The position numbers and the translations under genes are program-made. The notes under the pieces were generated by a model. That model saw only the letters and a list, made by a program, of their open reading frames with translations, searched no databases and had not been told where the DNA came from. Shown here piece by piece: positions 9,173 through 17,450 of a stretch of 64,000 bases of DNA (position 1 is the stretch's first letter; each line of letters begins with the position of its first letter). The DNA is from Rhabdochromatium marinum. GTDB lineage: Bacteria; Pseudomonadota; Gammaproteobacteria; Chromatiales; Chromatiaceae. The stretch is taken from assembly GCF_016583795.1 (NCBI RefSeq), contig NZ_NRRS01000011.1, positions 62,001-126,000 on the forward strand, given 5' to 3'.

Positions 9173-9982
9173 ATGACCGAATTGACGGGCGTTCCAGAAA
9201 CCATGCTCTGGACGCTGCACAACCGCGCAAGCGAAGCCTTGCGTCCCGATGGCTTCATCCGCGACGACGAGGCCGCGCGGATCTACCAGCTGATCGACTA
9301 CGACTATCAGCGCCACTTTGGCCGCCCGGATGGTTCACATGCCACTCGCTCGGCCATGTTCGATGAAGTCGTTTCTTCGTGGATGGATGCGCATCCTGGG
9401 GGTACGGTTGTCGAACTTGGCTGCGGACTGGAGACCCAATTCCAACGAATCGATGACGGTCAGGTGCAATGGTTGTGCGTTGACGTTCCCGAAGCTATCG
9501 CAGTACGCGATTGTTTTTTAAAACCGACTGACCGTTGTCGCTTCATCGGTAAGGATGCGCGCGACCTGTCCTGGATCGACGAGGTCGAGACGCCTGAGGC
9601 GGTCTTCGTCACGGCTCAGGGCCTCCTGATGTACTTCGAGGAAGCCGAGGTTCGTCGGCTTTTGACCACGATTCTGGAACGATTTCCGGGCGTCGAACTG
9701 ATGTTCGACGTCATCCCGCGTTGGTTCTCGCGCAAGTCGATGGCCGGACTCTGGAAAACCAAGCTCTATCGTGTACCACCCATGCCCTGGGGCGTCAACC
9801 CCGACGAGATCGATTCCTTGCTGCGTGCTTGGAGCACCCGGGTCGCGACCGTGCAATGCCAGCCCTACCGTCGGCTGCGTGGATTTCCTTGGTCGTTACT
9901 GGTACGCATGGCCAGGGTTCCGGCGTTACGCAAGGGAATGCCCAGTATCGTGCAGGTGGTTGGCACCCGAGATGGCGGTTGA
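9173..9982 (+). CDS. Class I SAM-dependent methyltransferase, LCM/PPM1-like
   Basis: A 269-residue cytosolic methyltransferase. The SAM-binding motif VVELGCGLETQFQR (about residues 79-92) and the downstream VDVPEAIAVRD match the leucine-carboxyl-methyltransferase (LCM) family pattern of GxGxDtR followed by DlPevi.lR. Gly-Leu-Glu-Thr replaces the usual Gly-Leu-Asp-Thr. A GGGAGTGAG ribosome site precedes the start. The substrate is unknown; in this iron locus, methylation of a small metallophore or tetrapyrrole is possible but unproven. It appears to have its own promoter (Fur-like box at 9083). Confidence 0.82.
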   Translation: MTELTGVPETMLWTLHNRASEALRPDGFIRDDEAARIYQLIDYDYQRHFGRPDGSHATRSAMFDEVVSSWMDAHPGGTVVELGCGLETQFQRIDDGQVQWLCVDVPEAIAVRDCFLKPTDRCRFIGKDARDLSWIDEVETPEAVFVTAQGLLMYFEEAEVRRLLTTILERFPGVELMFDVIPRWFSRKSMAGLWKTKLYRVPPMPWGVNPDEIDSLLRAWSTRVATVQCQPYRRLRGFPWSLLVRMARVPALRKGMPSIVQVVGTRDGG

Positions 9983-10075
9983 CAGCTCGGCTGTAATGAG
10001 GCGCCCCTCAAGCACCTTCGGCTCAAGGGTGCCGCTCGCTGCAGCATCGACGCCGCTCGATCGGGGTGAGACGAG

Positions 10076-10345
10076 CTGCCCAGCCAGCGCAACGCACTAC
10101 AGGCTGAAGACCTGCCAGACCTGGCCAAACAGGTGCCAGCCGCCTATTTCCTCGTCACCTTCACCGCCCCCGAGGCGCTGCGCGCCTTGGTCTGGACCCA
10201 TCAACAGGTGCTCTACGATCAGCTGATCCGTGCCAGCGCACCAAGGGCGGCAAGCGCCGGTATCTGTTCAACCATGCGGCGCTGGCCAAGGTCTTTCGCG
10301 CCAAGCTGCTCGCGGCCATCAGCACGGCGGGACTAGACAGTTATG
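10076..10345 (+). pseudogene. IS91-type (Y2) transposase remnant
   Basis: Frame 2 encodes VPAAYFLVTFTAPEALRAL, the conserved IS91-family stretch usually written PYFLVTFTLPxELR. At about 10230 the reading shifts frame, and the next frame gives GGKRRYLFNHAALAKVFRAK, matching the later IS91 segment (yfFhpkvLarlFRgkfl). The intervening part, the N-terminal zinc finger and the catalytic tyrosines are missing. This is therefore a frameshifted, internally deleted fragment. It directly abuts the 3' end of the RidA-family gene. Confidence 0.6.
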
Positions 10346-10730
10346 CATTAATGGAACTCAAAGCAGTGACTTCTATTTCTAACTTCATTTTTTCATCCAG
10401 CAAGCCAGCAATTATTAAGGTTGCCGCAGGCTTCGCTGCGCCAAGGTATTTCCTAAATACCGGCCAACACGGTTCAAAATCTTCTCGCCTTGGGAAAATG
10501 TAGCGCACTCTTACGACTCGTTCTAAACTGCTTCCGCATTCTTCAAGAGCGACACGGATGTTTTTGAAGCACTGTTCTGCTTGTTCGATAGCGCTTGCAG
10601 CGATGTGCATGGATTTGTAATCGTAACCTGTCGTGCCAGAAACGAATACGTACCTACCATCATCTACTACTCTGGAATATCCAATCTTCTCTTCGAAGTC
10701 AGATCCACTACAAACTCTTTTCGGATTCAC
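10341..10730 (-). CDS. RidA-family (YjgF/UK114-type) protein
   Basis: A 129-residue member of the RidA superfamily, whose best-known members hydrolyse reactive enamine/imine intermediates. Motifs include YVFVSGTTGYDY, EQAEQCFKNIRVALEECG, VVRVRYIFP and a C-terminal PAATLIIAGLLDEKMKLEIE; the last part contains the region near the usual active-site Arg/Glu. An open frame extends to 10811, but homology starts at the GTG at 10730, which has GGAG six bases upstream. It is clearly more AT-rich than its neighbours and lies between two mobile-element remnants, so horizontal acquisition is likely. The enzyme's exact substrate cannot be told from sequence. Confidence 0.85.
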   Translation of the reverse strand: MNPKRVCSGSDFEEKIGYSRVVDDGRYVFVSGTTGYDYKSMHIAASAIEQAEQCFKNIRVALEECGSSLERVVRVRYIFPRREDFEPCWPVFRKYLGAAKPAATLIIAGLLDEKMKLEIEVTALSSINA

Positions 10731-10792
10731 ATTAACTCCGCATCTGATGCATAACACCGCAATCACGCGCTCGTCGCGTGCATTGCTTTGTG

Positions 10793-11110
10793 GTACGCCC
10801 GGCATGGGCATGAACTGATGGGGTGAAAGTCCCCTGTAGGAGGATCACCGCCTGATCTCTGATCAGGTGAGAACTACTTAGCGAAGGGCAAGGGCCGAGC
10901 TGCGAGCCTACGAACAGAAACGTCATCGAAGGCCGAGCTAGCCACAGATAGCGAAGCTCGGTGATCCGACGTGGGTACGGTAAATGGCGAGGTTGTGCAG
11001 AGAACGTTCATGTCGCAAATCCTAAGGAGATCTGTCTCGCGAGCGGTCCGTGTGTCTATGGGAGTCGAATTGAGGCCCCGTCCGAAAGGGCTGGAATCGC
11101 CATCGAACCC
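10793..11110 (+). ncRNA. 5' fragment of a group II intron (domain I side), no reverse transcriptase
   Basis: Starts with GTACGCCCGGCATGGGCATG and continues through GGGGTGAAAGTCCCCT. This closely resembles the 5' end of bacterial group II introns (GTGCGCCCGGCATGGGC... GGTGAAAGTCCC). About 320 bases of structured, non-coding sequence follow. There is no intron-encoded protein and no recognisable domain V, and the ISAzo13 element begins at its 3' side. It is a truncated relic that should not splice. Confidence 0.55.
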
Positions 11111-12419
11111 TAAGGGCCTGTCACAAAATAAGTGTCTCACTTTGAGGGCTGCTGCTATGCTTATGGCATGGTCAATGGCGACACACTAAAACGGCGGTTT
11201 GAGCTTCTTGAACCGGTTCTTGATGAACGGTTGCGTCGGTTATTCGCGGCTGCGGAGGCTGAAGCCATTGGGCGTAGAGGTAGCGTTTTGGTGTCTGAAG
11301 CCACGGGTGTATCCCGTCGAGCGATCCGCGTGGGACAACAAGAACTGCTTAATCGCGAGCGCAGCGATCCCACGGGCGCAGAACGCGAACCTCGGCGTAT
11401 CCGCAAGCCAGGTGGAGGTCGCAAGAAAGCCACCACCAAAGATGCCACCTTGCGCAAGGACCTGAACGCGTTGGTTGATCCTCTCACCTGTGGAGACCCG
11501 GAATCCCCCTTGCGTTGGACCTGCAAGAGCGTGCGCACACTGACGGCGGAACTGAAAGCGAAGGGCCATCAAACAAGCCATCGCATGGTCGCCGAGTTGC
11601 TCCATGAGATGGGCTACAGCCTGCAGGCCAACCGCAAGACGCGTGAAGGGGCGGCGCACCCTGATCGCGACGCCCAATTTCACTACATCAACACACAGAT
11701 GCAAGCGGCGCTGACCGCTAGCGAACCGGCCATTTCCGTCGATACCAAAAAGAAAGAACTGATCGGTGATTTCCGCAATGGTGGCCAGGAGTGGCGTCCG
11801 CAAGGCCAGCCAGAAGACGTTCGCGTGCATGATTTCAAGATCCCCGAACTTGGGCGGGTGGCCCCCTATGGGGTCTATGACATTGGCGAGAATACCGGCT
11901 GGGTCGCCGTGGGCACCGATCATGACACCGCTGAATTCGCCGTGGCAACCATCCGAAGCTGGTGGCTGAGCATGGGACGTAACGGCTATCCTCAAGCCAC
12001 CAAACTTCTGATCACAGCCGATGGCGGTGGCAGCAATGGATCGCGATTGCGCCTGTGGAAAACCCAGCTCCAGCGTTTGGCCGACGAGATTGGCTTACCA
12101 ATAACCGTCTGCCATTTTCCACCAGGAACCAGCAAATGGAACAAAATCGAGCATCGCTTGTTCTCGTTTATCACCCAAAACTGGCGAGGCAAACCGCTTG
12201 TCAGTCATGAGGTCATCTTCAATCTCATCGCAGCCACGACGACGAACACAGGATTACGCGTTCATGCAGAATTAGATTCCACTCCCTATCCTCTCGGCCA
12301 AAAAGTCACTGCCGCTGAGTTGGCTGCCGTCAACATCAAGCGACACGACTTCCATGGCGACTGGAATTACACTATTTCACCAGCACAAAATGGAACACTT
12401 ATTTTGTGACAATCCCTTA
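11111..12419 (+). mobile_element. ISAzo13-family insertion sequence, apparently intact
   Basis: The ends are TAAGGGCCTGTCACAAAATA... at 11111 and its inverted counterpart finishing at 12419. There are 17 perfectly inverted bases (11119-11135 against 12395-12411), extending to 23 of 25 when the outer TAAGGG/CCCTTA is included. The single transposase gene fills the element and its stop codon falls inside the right inverted repeat. I see no clear target duplication. The left flank is a group II intron fragment and the right flank a truncated UroD-like gene, so a rearrangement may have followed insertion. Confidence 0.85.
11168..12409 (+). CDS. ISAzo13-family transposase
   Basis: A 413-residue transposase. 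Family-typical stretches are RWTCKSVRTLTAEL, SVDTKKKELIGDFRNGGQEW, GVYDIGENTGWVAVGTDHDT, LLITADGGGSNGSR and CHFPPGTSKWNKIEHRLFSF. These supply the acidic residues expected of a DDE active site (D in SVDT, D in TADGGG, E in KIEHR). The frame is open from 11132, but that start lies in the left inverted repeat; ATG 11168 is the plausible start. The frame is uninterrupted, so the enzyme may be active. Confidence 0.92.
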   Translation: MVNGDTLKRRFELLEPVLDERLRRLFAAAEAEAIGRRGSVLVSEATGVSRRAIRVGQQELLNRERSDPTGAEREPRRIRKPGGGRKKATTKDATLRKDLNALVDPLTCGDPESPLRWTCKSVRTLTAELKAKGHQTSHRMVAELLHEMGYSLQANRKTREGAAHPDRDAQFHYINTQMQAALTASEPAISVDTKKKELIGDFRNGGQEWRPQGQPEDVRVHDFKIPELGRVAPYGVYDIGENTGWVAVGTDHDTAEFAVATIRSWWLSMGRNGYPQATKLLITADGGGSNGSRLRLWKTQLQRLADEIGLPITVCHFPPGTSKWNKIEHRLFSFITQNWRGKPLVSHEVIFNLIAATTTNTGLRVHAELDSTPYPLGQKVTAAELAAVNIKRHDFHGDWNYTISPAQNGTLIL

Positions 12420-12497
12420 CGTGCGTTGGTTCAGTCGACCGGACGCTGGGCGCAATTCTGGGACAAGATCGATCAGTTCGGTGCTCAGCCTTGCTAA
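12420..12497 (+). pseudogene. C-terminal fragment of an unidentified plus-strand protein
   Basis: Directly after the IS right end, frame CGT-GCG-TTG reads about 25 residues (RALVQSTGRWAQFWDKIDQF...) and stops at TAA 12495-12497. It looks like the tail of a mobile-element protein cut by the ISAzo13 insertion, but I cannot assign a family. It lies between the IS and the broken end of the UroD-like gene. Confidence 0.35.
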
Positions 12498-12505
12498 GGA
12501 CATTA

Positions 12506-13053
12506 TTGAAAGGTAGCACCCTCTCAACCAGTTGCTCGATCACCGCCAGCGTATTGGCACGCAGAATGGCCAAGCCTTGTTCCAAGGCGTGCCGATGCTG
12601 TTGGGCGTGATGACGCAGACAGTCCAGACCGGCGAGTTGCGTGGCCTGGAACAAGGGGTTAAAGACGGTGGCAAGCACCGGGATTTCAGGATCCAACGCC
12701 CGGCGTACAGCCCGTGCCGCGCGCAAGATCCGGCCACTAAAACCGTCCCAGGGGTGCAAATGTTGCAAGCGTAGCCAATCTTCCGGGGTCTTGATGACGG
12801 TGGCGGTGATTTCGCGCCGCCCGATGCTGTCGCCAGCCCAGCGATCCATCAGCCCGTGGTCACGGGATTGCCAAGTCGAGGCCGGGGTGATCTTGACCAG
12901 ATCGAAGTCAAAACGCGCTTGATACGCCAGGGTGGTCTCGGCGAGCGAGTCGTCGTCCTGATCCAGGATCGGATGATGCCGCCAGGCGGCGACTGGGGCG
13001 GTTGACAGGGATTCGCCCGCCAGGGCAGCGGTTAGGAGTTCGCGATAACGCAT
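12506..13053 (-). pseudogene. UroD-family (uroporphyrinogen decarboxylase-like) protein, 3' truncated
   Basis: The first ~180 residues have the layout of uroporphyrinogen-decarboxylase-family proteins: an N-terminal MRYRELLTAALAGE, PVAAWRHHPILD near residue 20, FDFDLVKITPAST and GRILRAARAVRRALDPEIPV. Homology ends near 12506, after VIEQLVE. The open frame then runs on into the IS for about 45 unrelated residues. About half of a usual ~340-residue protein is missing, so it is probably non-functional. It begins 30 bases after the DUF1501 gene and is the last gene of the long minus-strand operon. UroD-family proteins are not all haem enzymes; many are methyltransferase-like. Confidence 0.7.
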
Positions 13054-13083
13054 GGGTGCCTGTCGAAGTTGATCGCTATCCAG

Positions 13084-14250
13084 TTAGATGAGATTCAAAG
13101 AACCAAACCGCCCGCCAAGTACCGAGCGGCTGTCCATTCCCCACCATTGTTCCAGAACCGTGGCATAAAGGCAGCGGAAATCGACCGTGAAACCGGGATT
13201 GCCGTTGCTGTCCAGATGAGCCAGCGACACCGGCTTGCCATGCAACCCACCCTTGACACGTCCACCCAGGGCGAATTGGACGCTCGCTGTGCCATGATCG
13301 GTGCCGCCATTGGCATTTTGCTGGGGGCGGCGTCCGAAATCGGAGTAGGTCAGGATCAAGGTGTCGTTCCAGACCTGGAGTTCCTGCAAACCGGCTCGCA
13401 GGCTCAGCAGCCCCGTCGCCAACTGCTCGAACAGGCGCGCCTGGGTTGGCGCCTGGCGACTATGGGTGTCGAATCCGCGCAGGCTCAGATGGACGACACG
13501 CAGGCCGGTGCTATGGCGATTGGCGATGACTTCGCAGGCTGAGCGCATGGCGCGACCGAAGCGGTGATCGGGAAAGGGCGTCTGCAGCGCCGGTCGGTGT
13601 CGCATTTGGTTGGCCGCATGGCGAATGCGATTTTCCACTTCGACGACATGGCGCAGCGCAGGTGGCATCGGCTGGGTCGATGGTGGCACCCCCAAGCGCT
13701 GGGCTTGACGCTGGAATTGCCCGAGATCGGTCAGGGTAATCACTCGCGCCTGCCCGCCCGCCAGGGTGCCGGACTCTTCCTCGCCGAGGATGATGCCGTC
13801 AATGCCCGCACGGTCGTTCCCTGGCTTAGCGGCAAGAGCCCGATCCAGCCAGCCTGTCGTCAAGACCTCATCACTGCGCGAGGCGGTCTCCCAGATGTCC
13901 ATCGAACGAAAGTGCGACAGATTGGGATCGGGATAGCCAAGTCCACGTATGATCGCCAACTCGCGCGCCTCCCAGATTGTCCGCAAGGGCGCCAGTTGCG
14001 GATGCAGCCCTTCGTGTTCGCTGAGTTTCACGATCTGATCGGTGGCGATGGCCAAATCCGGGCGCAACGTTCGATAATGCGGATCGGCGAAGGGAATCAG
14101 GGTATTGAGTCCGTCGTTGCCGCCGGCGAGCGCGATCAGGATCAGCAGGCGCGCATTTTGGGACGAGGCCGCCGCATGATTCCAGACAGGCGGTAAACCA
14201 ATCAGGGTACTAAGCGCCAGACTGGTGTGCAAAAAGGTGCGGCGGTTCAT
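13084..14250 (-). CDS. DUF1501-family exported protein
   Basis: A 388-residue protein with an N-terminal twin-arginine start (MNRRTFLHTSLALSTLIGLP) and hydrophobic stretch, suggesting Tat export. DUF1501 features include ILIALAGGNDGLNTLIPF, DPNLSHFRSMDIWE and, near the C terminus, YSDFGRRPQQNANGGTDHG. The last contains the Asp/His residues that link the family to alkaline-phosphatase-like folds. It lies 28 bases after a DUF1800 gene; the DUF1800-DUF1501 pair is a widespread conserved unit. Here the pair is in the same operon as an RTX protein, glycosyltransferases and sulfotransferases, so a role at the cell surface, perhaps modifying exported polymer, is inferred. Confidence 0.88.
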   Translation of the reverse strand: MNRRTFLHTSLALSTLIGLPPVWNHAAASSQNARLLILIALAGGNDGLNTLIPFADPHYRTLRPDLAIATDQIVKLSEHEGLHPQLAPLRTIWEARELAIIRGLGYPDPNLSHFRSMDIWETASRSDEVLTTGWLDRALAAKPGNDRAGIDGIILGEEESGTLAGGQARVITLTDLGQFQRQAQRLGVPPSTQPMPPALRHVVEVENRIRHAANQMRHRPALQTPFPDHRFGRAMRSACEVIANRHSTGLRVVHLSLRGFDTHSRQAPTQARLFEQLATGLLSLRAGLQELQVWNDTLILTYSDFGRRPQQNANGGTDHGTASVQFALGGRVKGGLHGKPVSLAHLDSNGNPGFTVDFRCLYATVLEQWWGMDSRSVLGGRFGSLNLI

Positions 14251-14278
14251 GGATAGATCCTTCGCGCTGATATCACGC

Positions 14279-15727
14279 TTATTTCAATTGATGGACTGGA
14301 TCCAATAACAGACCCTGTACGAACTGAAGCGGAGAGAGACTGGTCGACGGTTGGCGCAGTGGCGACAGAGGAAGCAGCAGACGCCTGGCCGACGAGTGCC
14401 AATCGCCCTGGCTGTCGATCTGACCATCGAATTGTTTGATCCAGGCGCGGATGTCGAAATCCAGGGGGCGCTCGACTTCGCTCATCCCGCCACCACCCTG
14501 GCGCGCGAGCTGGATCGCCTCCGGGTTTGGCCGCTGCGCTCTCGACCATTCACGCACGATACGATTGCGCAGCAACAGAGTTCGAGTGTCAAGCCAGCTT
14601 TCGCCACCGGGCCACCCGGCAACGGTGGGTGGGGAAAAAAGATTCTGGCCGAGTTGAGCAGAAAGTTGCGCGACCCGCGCCGGCTTGATGGGCGTGATGG
14701 CGAGTTGGCGCTGGAGGCCAATGAGAAATTCGACCGGGGACTTAATCAGGGTGCCCCGGTTGTCGGGCGCCCAGAAGGCCGCAGAATGCAGCAGATCGCT
14801 CAACAGTGGTTGAATCGCATAGTGATTCTGTCGAAAACGATCAGCAATTCTTTGGATCTCGGTGGCGTCCGGCTGCGGTGATATGAATTCACGCCACAGC
14901 TTGCGGGTGATGTGCTGGGCGGTTTCCGGTCGTGCCAGCAACAGGTCGAGCACCTGATTGCCATCGAATCGACCGGTGCGACCGAACAGCGTCTTAACGC
15001 CCCGATCATGCCAGGCAAATCGAACACGAAAGGCGCCCAATGCGCGATCAACACTCCAGCCGGTGAAAGCACGGGCGGCAGCCTTGATATCTGCTTCGCG
15101 ATACTTTCCCTCGCTCAGGGTGAAAAGCTCCATGACCTCGCGAGCAAAATTTTCGTTCGGCTGTGCCTGACGACTCAGGGCGCCATCCAGATAGATCAGC
15201 ATCGCCGGATCCTTGGCGATCTCGTGCAGCAGGACATCGAAGCGCCCCAGGGCATGCGCGCGCAGCAAGGCATTCTGGCGGTACATCAGCACGGGAGAAC
15301 GCACCTTGTTGAACGCGGAGGTGAAATGTCCGTGCCAGAAAAGCGTCATGCGCTCGGTCAGCGGCGAAGGCGTCACACGCATCTCGCTCAGCCACCAGCG
15401 GCGCAGTTCCGCTTGCCACTCACGACGGATCAGGTGGCGCTGGCGCCGCTCATTCTCGGTCGAATTCTGCTTGGACAGCGGTGTTAAATAGACGGCGCCC
15501 CAAGCCGGAGGCGCTGTGCTCGACTGTACCCTGGTATCGGCAAGCAGATGCTCTATCGCCTCGCTTCGTGACAGGGAGGCGAAGTGCTGGATCTCCGACC
15601 AGGTGGGACCAAAGCCAGTTCGGGCCAGCAGATGACGAGCGTCGTCCTGCCCCATGCCGGCGGCGGCGAGGGGATCCTGTCTCTGGATCAACAGACATAA
15701 AAAGAGCAGGACTGGGATTGCTTTCAT
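14279..15727 (-). CDS. DUF1800-family exported protein
   Basis: A 482-residue protein with a Sec-type signal peptide (MKAIPVLLFLCLLIQ). Family-typical stretches are ARHLLARTGFGPTWSEI, MTLFWHGHFTSAFNKV, GRFDVLLHEIAKDPAMLIYL, NENFAREVMELFTLSEG, AARAFTGW and PPTVAGWPGGESWL. The start codon overlaps the stop of the DUF4214 gene (ATGA, 15724-15727), so the two are translationally coupled. The biochemical function of the family is unknown; it nearly always accompanies DUF1501, as it does here. Confidence 0.9.
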   Translation of the reverse strand: MKAIPVLLFLCLLIQRQDPLAAAGMGQDDARHLLARTGFGPTWSEIQHFASLSRSEAIEHLLADTRVQSSTAPPAWGAVYLTPLSKQNSTENERRQRHLIRREWQAELRRWWLSEMRVTPSPLTERMTLFWHGHFTSAFNKVRSPVLMYRQNALLRAHALGRFDVLLHEIAKDPAMLIYLDGALSRQAQPNENFAREVMELFTLSEGKYREADIKAAARAFTGWSVDRALGAFRVRFAWHDRGVKTLFGRTGRFDGNQVLDLLLARPETAQHITRKLWREFISPQPDATEIQRIADRFRQNHYAIQPLLSDLLHSAAFWAPDNRGTLIKSPVEFLIGLQRQLAITPIKPARVAQLSAQLGQNLFSPPTVAGWPGGESWLDTRTLLLRNRIVREWSRAQRPNPEAIQLARQGGGGMSEVERPLDFDIRAWIKQFDGQIDSQGDWHSSARRLLLPLSPLRQPSTSLSPLQFVQGLLLDPVHQLK

Positions 15728-16290
15728 CGGATGGTGTCGCCAAGACGACGGAGGAACATGGTTGCCTGCGGCGACAACATCTGGCCTGATTCCAGTATAG
15801 GATCGATTTGCTTACTGCTGACTAGCATCGTCCGATAGCCTTTGGCTTCTTCCGATTGATAGATGCCTTTGGCAACATGAGCGCGCTTAACGCCATGTTG
15901 CAGACGTGCAAGGTGGTGTTTTTTTCCACTCTTGTCTGCTGCGCGCCCCAAAAACCGCTGATAAATACCCTCAACAAAGTCTGCATTCGGCAAGACCAGC
16001 AGGTCGTCGATGGCGCTGCTATCGAATTCCGCACGAGTGTCCGTCTCGGCGACCGACGGGGTTGGCTGGCTGGTCGGAGCGCGGCGCGACGCTGCCACAG
16101 CATCGTTGTATTCGCGCATCTTCCTCAGGAGTTCCGGTACGGACATGTTGTCCGTAAAGCGATCCAGCCAATCAGCCAATTCCTGCGCGTTCGGCGCGCG
16201 ACAGAAGACATGACGAAAAGCCAGCGTAGCGACCTGGGTGCGATGACGCTGGCGTAGCTCCTCAATGTTTGGCATTTCAGGCTTGATCAC
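15724..16290 (-). CDS. DUF4214-domain protein
   Basis: About 188 residues. The central stretch DFVEGIYQRFLGRAADKSGK (about residues 102-121) with the following HVAKGIYQSEEAK is a DUF4214 domain, a motif often found in surface proteins and in glycosyltransferase loci. The N-terminal part (AFRHVFCRAPNAQELADWLD) looks like a second, weaker copy. GTG 16290 or ATG 16275 could be the start; the ribosome site does not decide between them. It is 13 bases downstream of a sulfotransferase gene and overlaps the DUF1800 gene. It may dock surface-polymer enzymes; that is inference. Confidence 0.75.
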   Translation of the reverse strand: MIKPEMPNIEELRQRHRTQVATLAFRHVFCRAPNAQELADWLDRFTDNMSVPELLRKMREYNDAVAASRRAPTSQPTPSVAETDTRAEFDSSAIDDLLVLPNADFVEGIYQRFLGRAADKSGKKHHLARLQHGVKRAHVAKGIYQSEEAKGYRTMLVSSKQIDPILESGQMLSPQATMFLRRLGDTIR

Positions 16291-16303
16291 CTTTCCCGGC
16301 TTT

Positions 16304-17386
16304 TTAATCTTTCGATTGACGACGCATGCCTGGCTTTTTCAGATCACCAGTACCAGCCATCAGAGGCAGCAGAGCCTCAAAAATATCCGATACCAGACCT
16401 TCGACTTCGGTCAGCGAAAACACTTTCTCTTCAGTTGTTGTTTTCTTTGGCTCTTTAAATCCGATTTCACCGTCAAAATAATCTTTGAAAAAATTCGTGT
16501 TTAATTCGATGAATCGACGGTATACTTCAGTTTGTTTCGATGTAATGTTTGTCCCAAAATTCAGGGAATGTAACGACAAGACTGCATTCTTTAACTTTTT
16601 ATTCAGCGATCCGGTCTTGCTTTTGGGGTCATGAGAATAAGGAACTAGCGTATTGATCTTTATGAAAGCGGCGGTTTGTAGCCTTGATAGACGTTGATTT
16701 TTTTGGGTTATAGAAAAATCCAATTTCGATCTGTCGATAGGAATGCCGAGGATGTTTAAAAAATCAAGCCTGATGTCCTTTTCGGGAAAATATTCTCTAT
16801 CATAAATCCGAAACTTGCAGTTTTCCTTGCCAAAGGCTGCTGCCCAATCGTCGGCAATCGCCTTGTAGTTGTAAGTGTAGTCTTGCATGGTGGCTTCTTT
16901 ATCGAGAAATTTTTCAAGAGATATCTTTAAACCACGCCCCTTCATTTTTTGTGAGTGTCCTGAGATAGCTCTGTCTGATTGTTCGCGAAAATAACCAACG
17001 ATAGTGATTTGATCAAATCGCTGCATCAAAAAGTTCTTTATCTCTGCGATTTCATCACTATTTTTAATTCGAAGGGATAATCCTTCGGAGGTGATAATAA
17101 AGGTATCATGCTTGATTGATGCCTGCTTGATATCATCAGACAGCCGCTCTTCAAAATCCTTGAAAAACGCTTGTTTCTCTTTCGGGTTGGTAATGTTATT
17201 GGTTGCCGCCCATCGATCTTTTTTAAATCGTTGAAAATATAACGTAAATAATCGATTGTTTGGCTTGCCAAGTATGTCGCTTAGAAACACGCTTTGATCG
17301 CTTAATTGCGATTGATTGGCATAAAAGAAATTCTGCAGTGCTGTTGTTCCGGTTTTTGTTGTTCCAATATGGAGAATACAATTCAC
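16304..17386 (-). CDS. Sulfotransferase-family protein (PAPS-binding type)
   Basis: A 360-residue cytosolic protein. The N terminus ILHIGTTKTGTTALQNFF (residues 4-21) is the 5'-phosphosulfate-binding loop of PAPS-dependent sulfotransferases. The stretch ITIVGYFREQSDRAISGHSQ (about 133-152) corresponds to the 3'-phosphate-binding region with its conserved Arg and Ser. The start is GTG at 17386, with GAGG about nine bases upstream. The gene is strikingly AT-rich compared with the flanking DUF1800 and glycosyltransferase genes. It lies 64 bases after a giant fusion that contains two further sulfotransferase modules. The likely role is adding sulfate to a surface glycan; the acceptor is unknown. 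Confidence 0.82.
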   Translation of the reverse strand: MNCILHIGTTKTGTTALQNFFYANQSQLSDQSVFLSDILGKPNNRLFTLYFQRFKKDRWAATNNITNPKEKQAFFKDFEERLSDDIKQASIKHDTFIITSEGLSLRIKNSDEIAEIKNFLMQRFDQITIVGYFREQSDRAISGHSQKMKGRGLKISLEKFLDKEATMQDYTYNYKAIADDWAAAFGKENCKFRIYDREYFPEKDIRLDFLNILGIPIDRSKLDFSITQKNQRLSRLQTAAFIKINTLVPYSHDPKSKTGSLNKKLKNAVLSLHSLNFGTNITSKQTEVYRRFIELNTNFFKDYFDGEIGFKEPKKTTTEEKVFSLTEVEGLVSDIFEALLPLMAGTGDLKKPGMRRQSKD

Positions 17387-17450
17387 TACGGCTTACCTCA
17401 ATTTTTCAGCGTTAAACAAGCAAACTTTTAAAGTGGTATTGACACAATGG

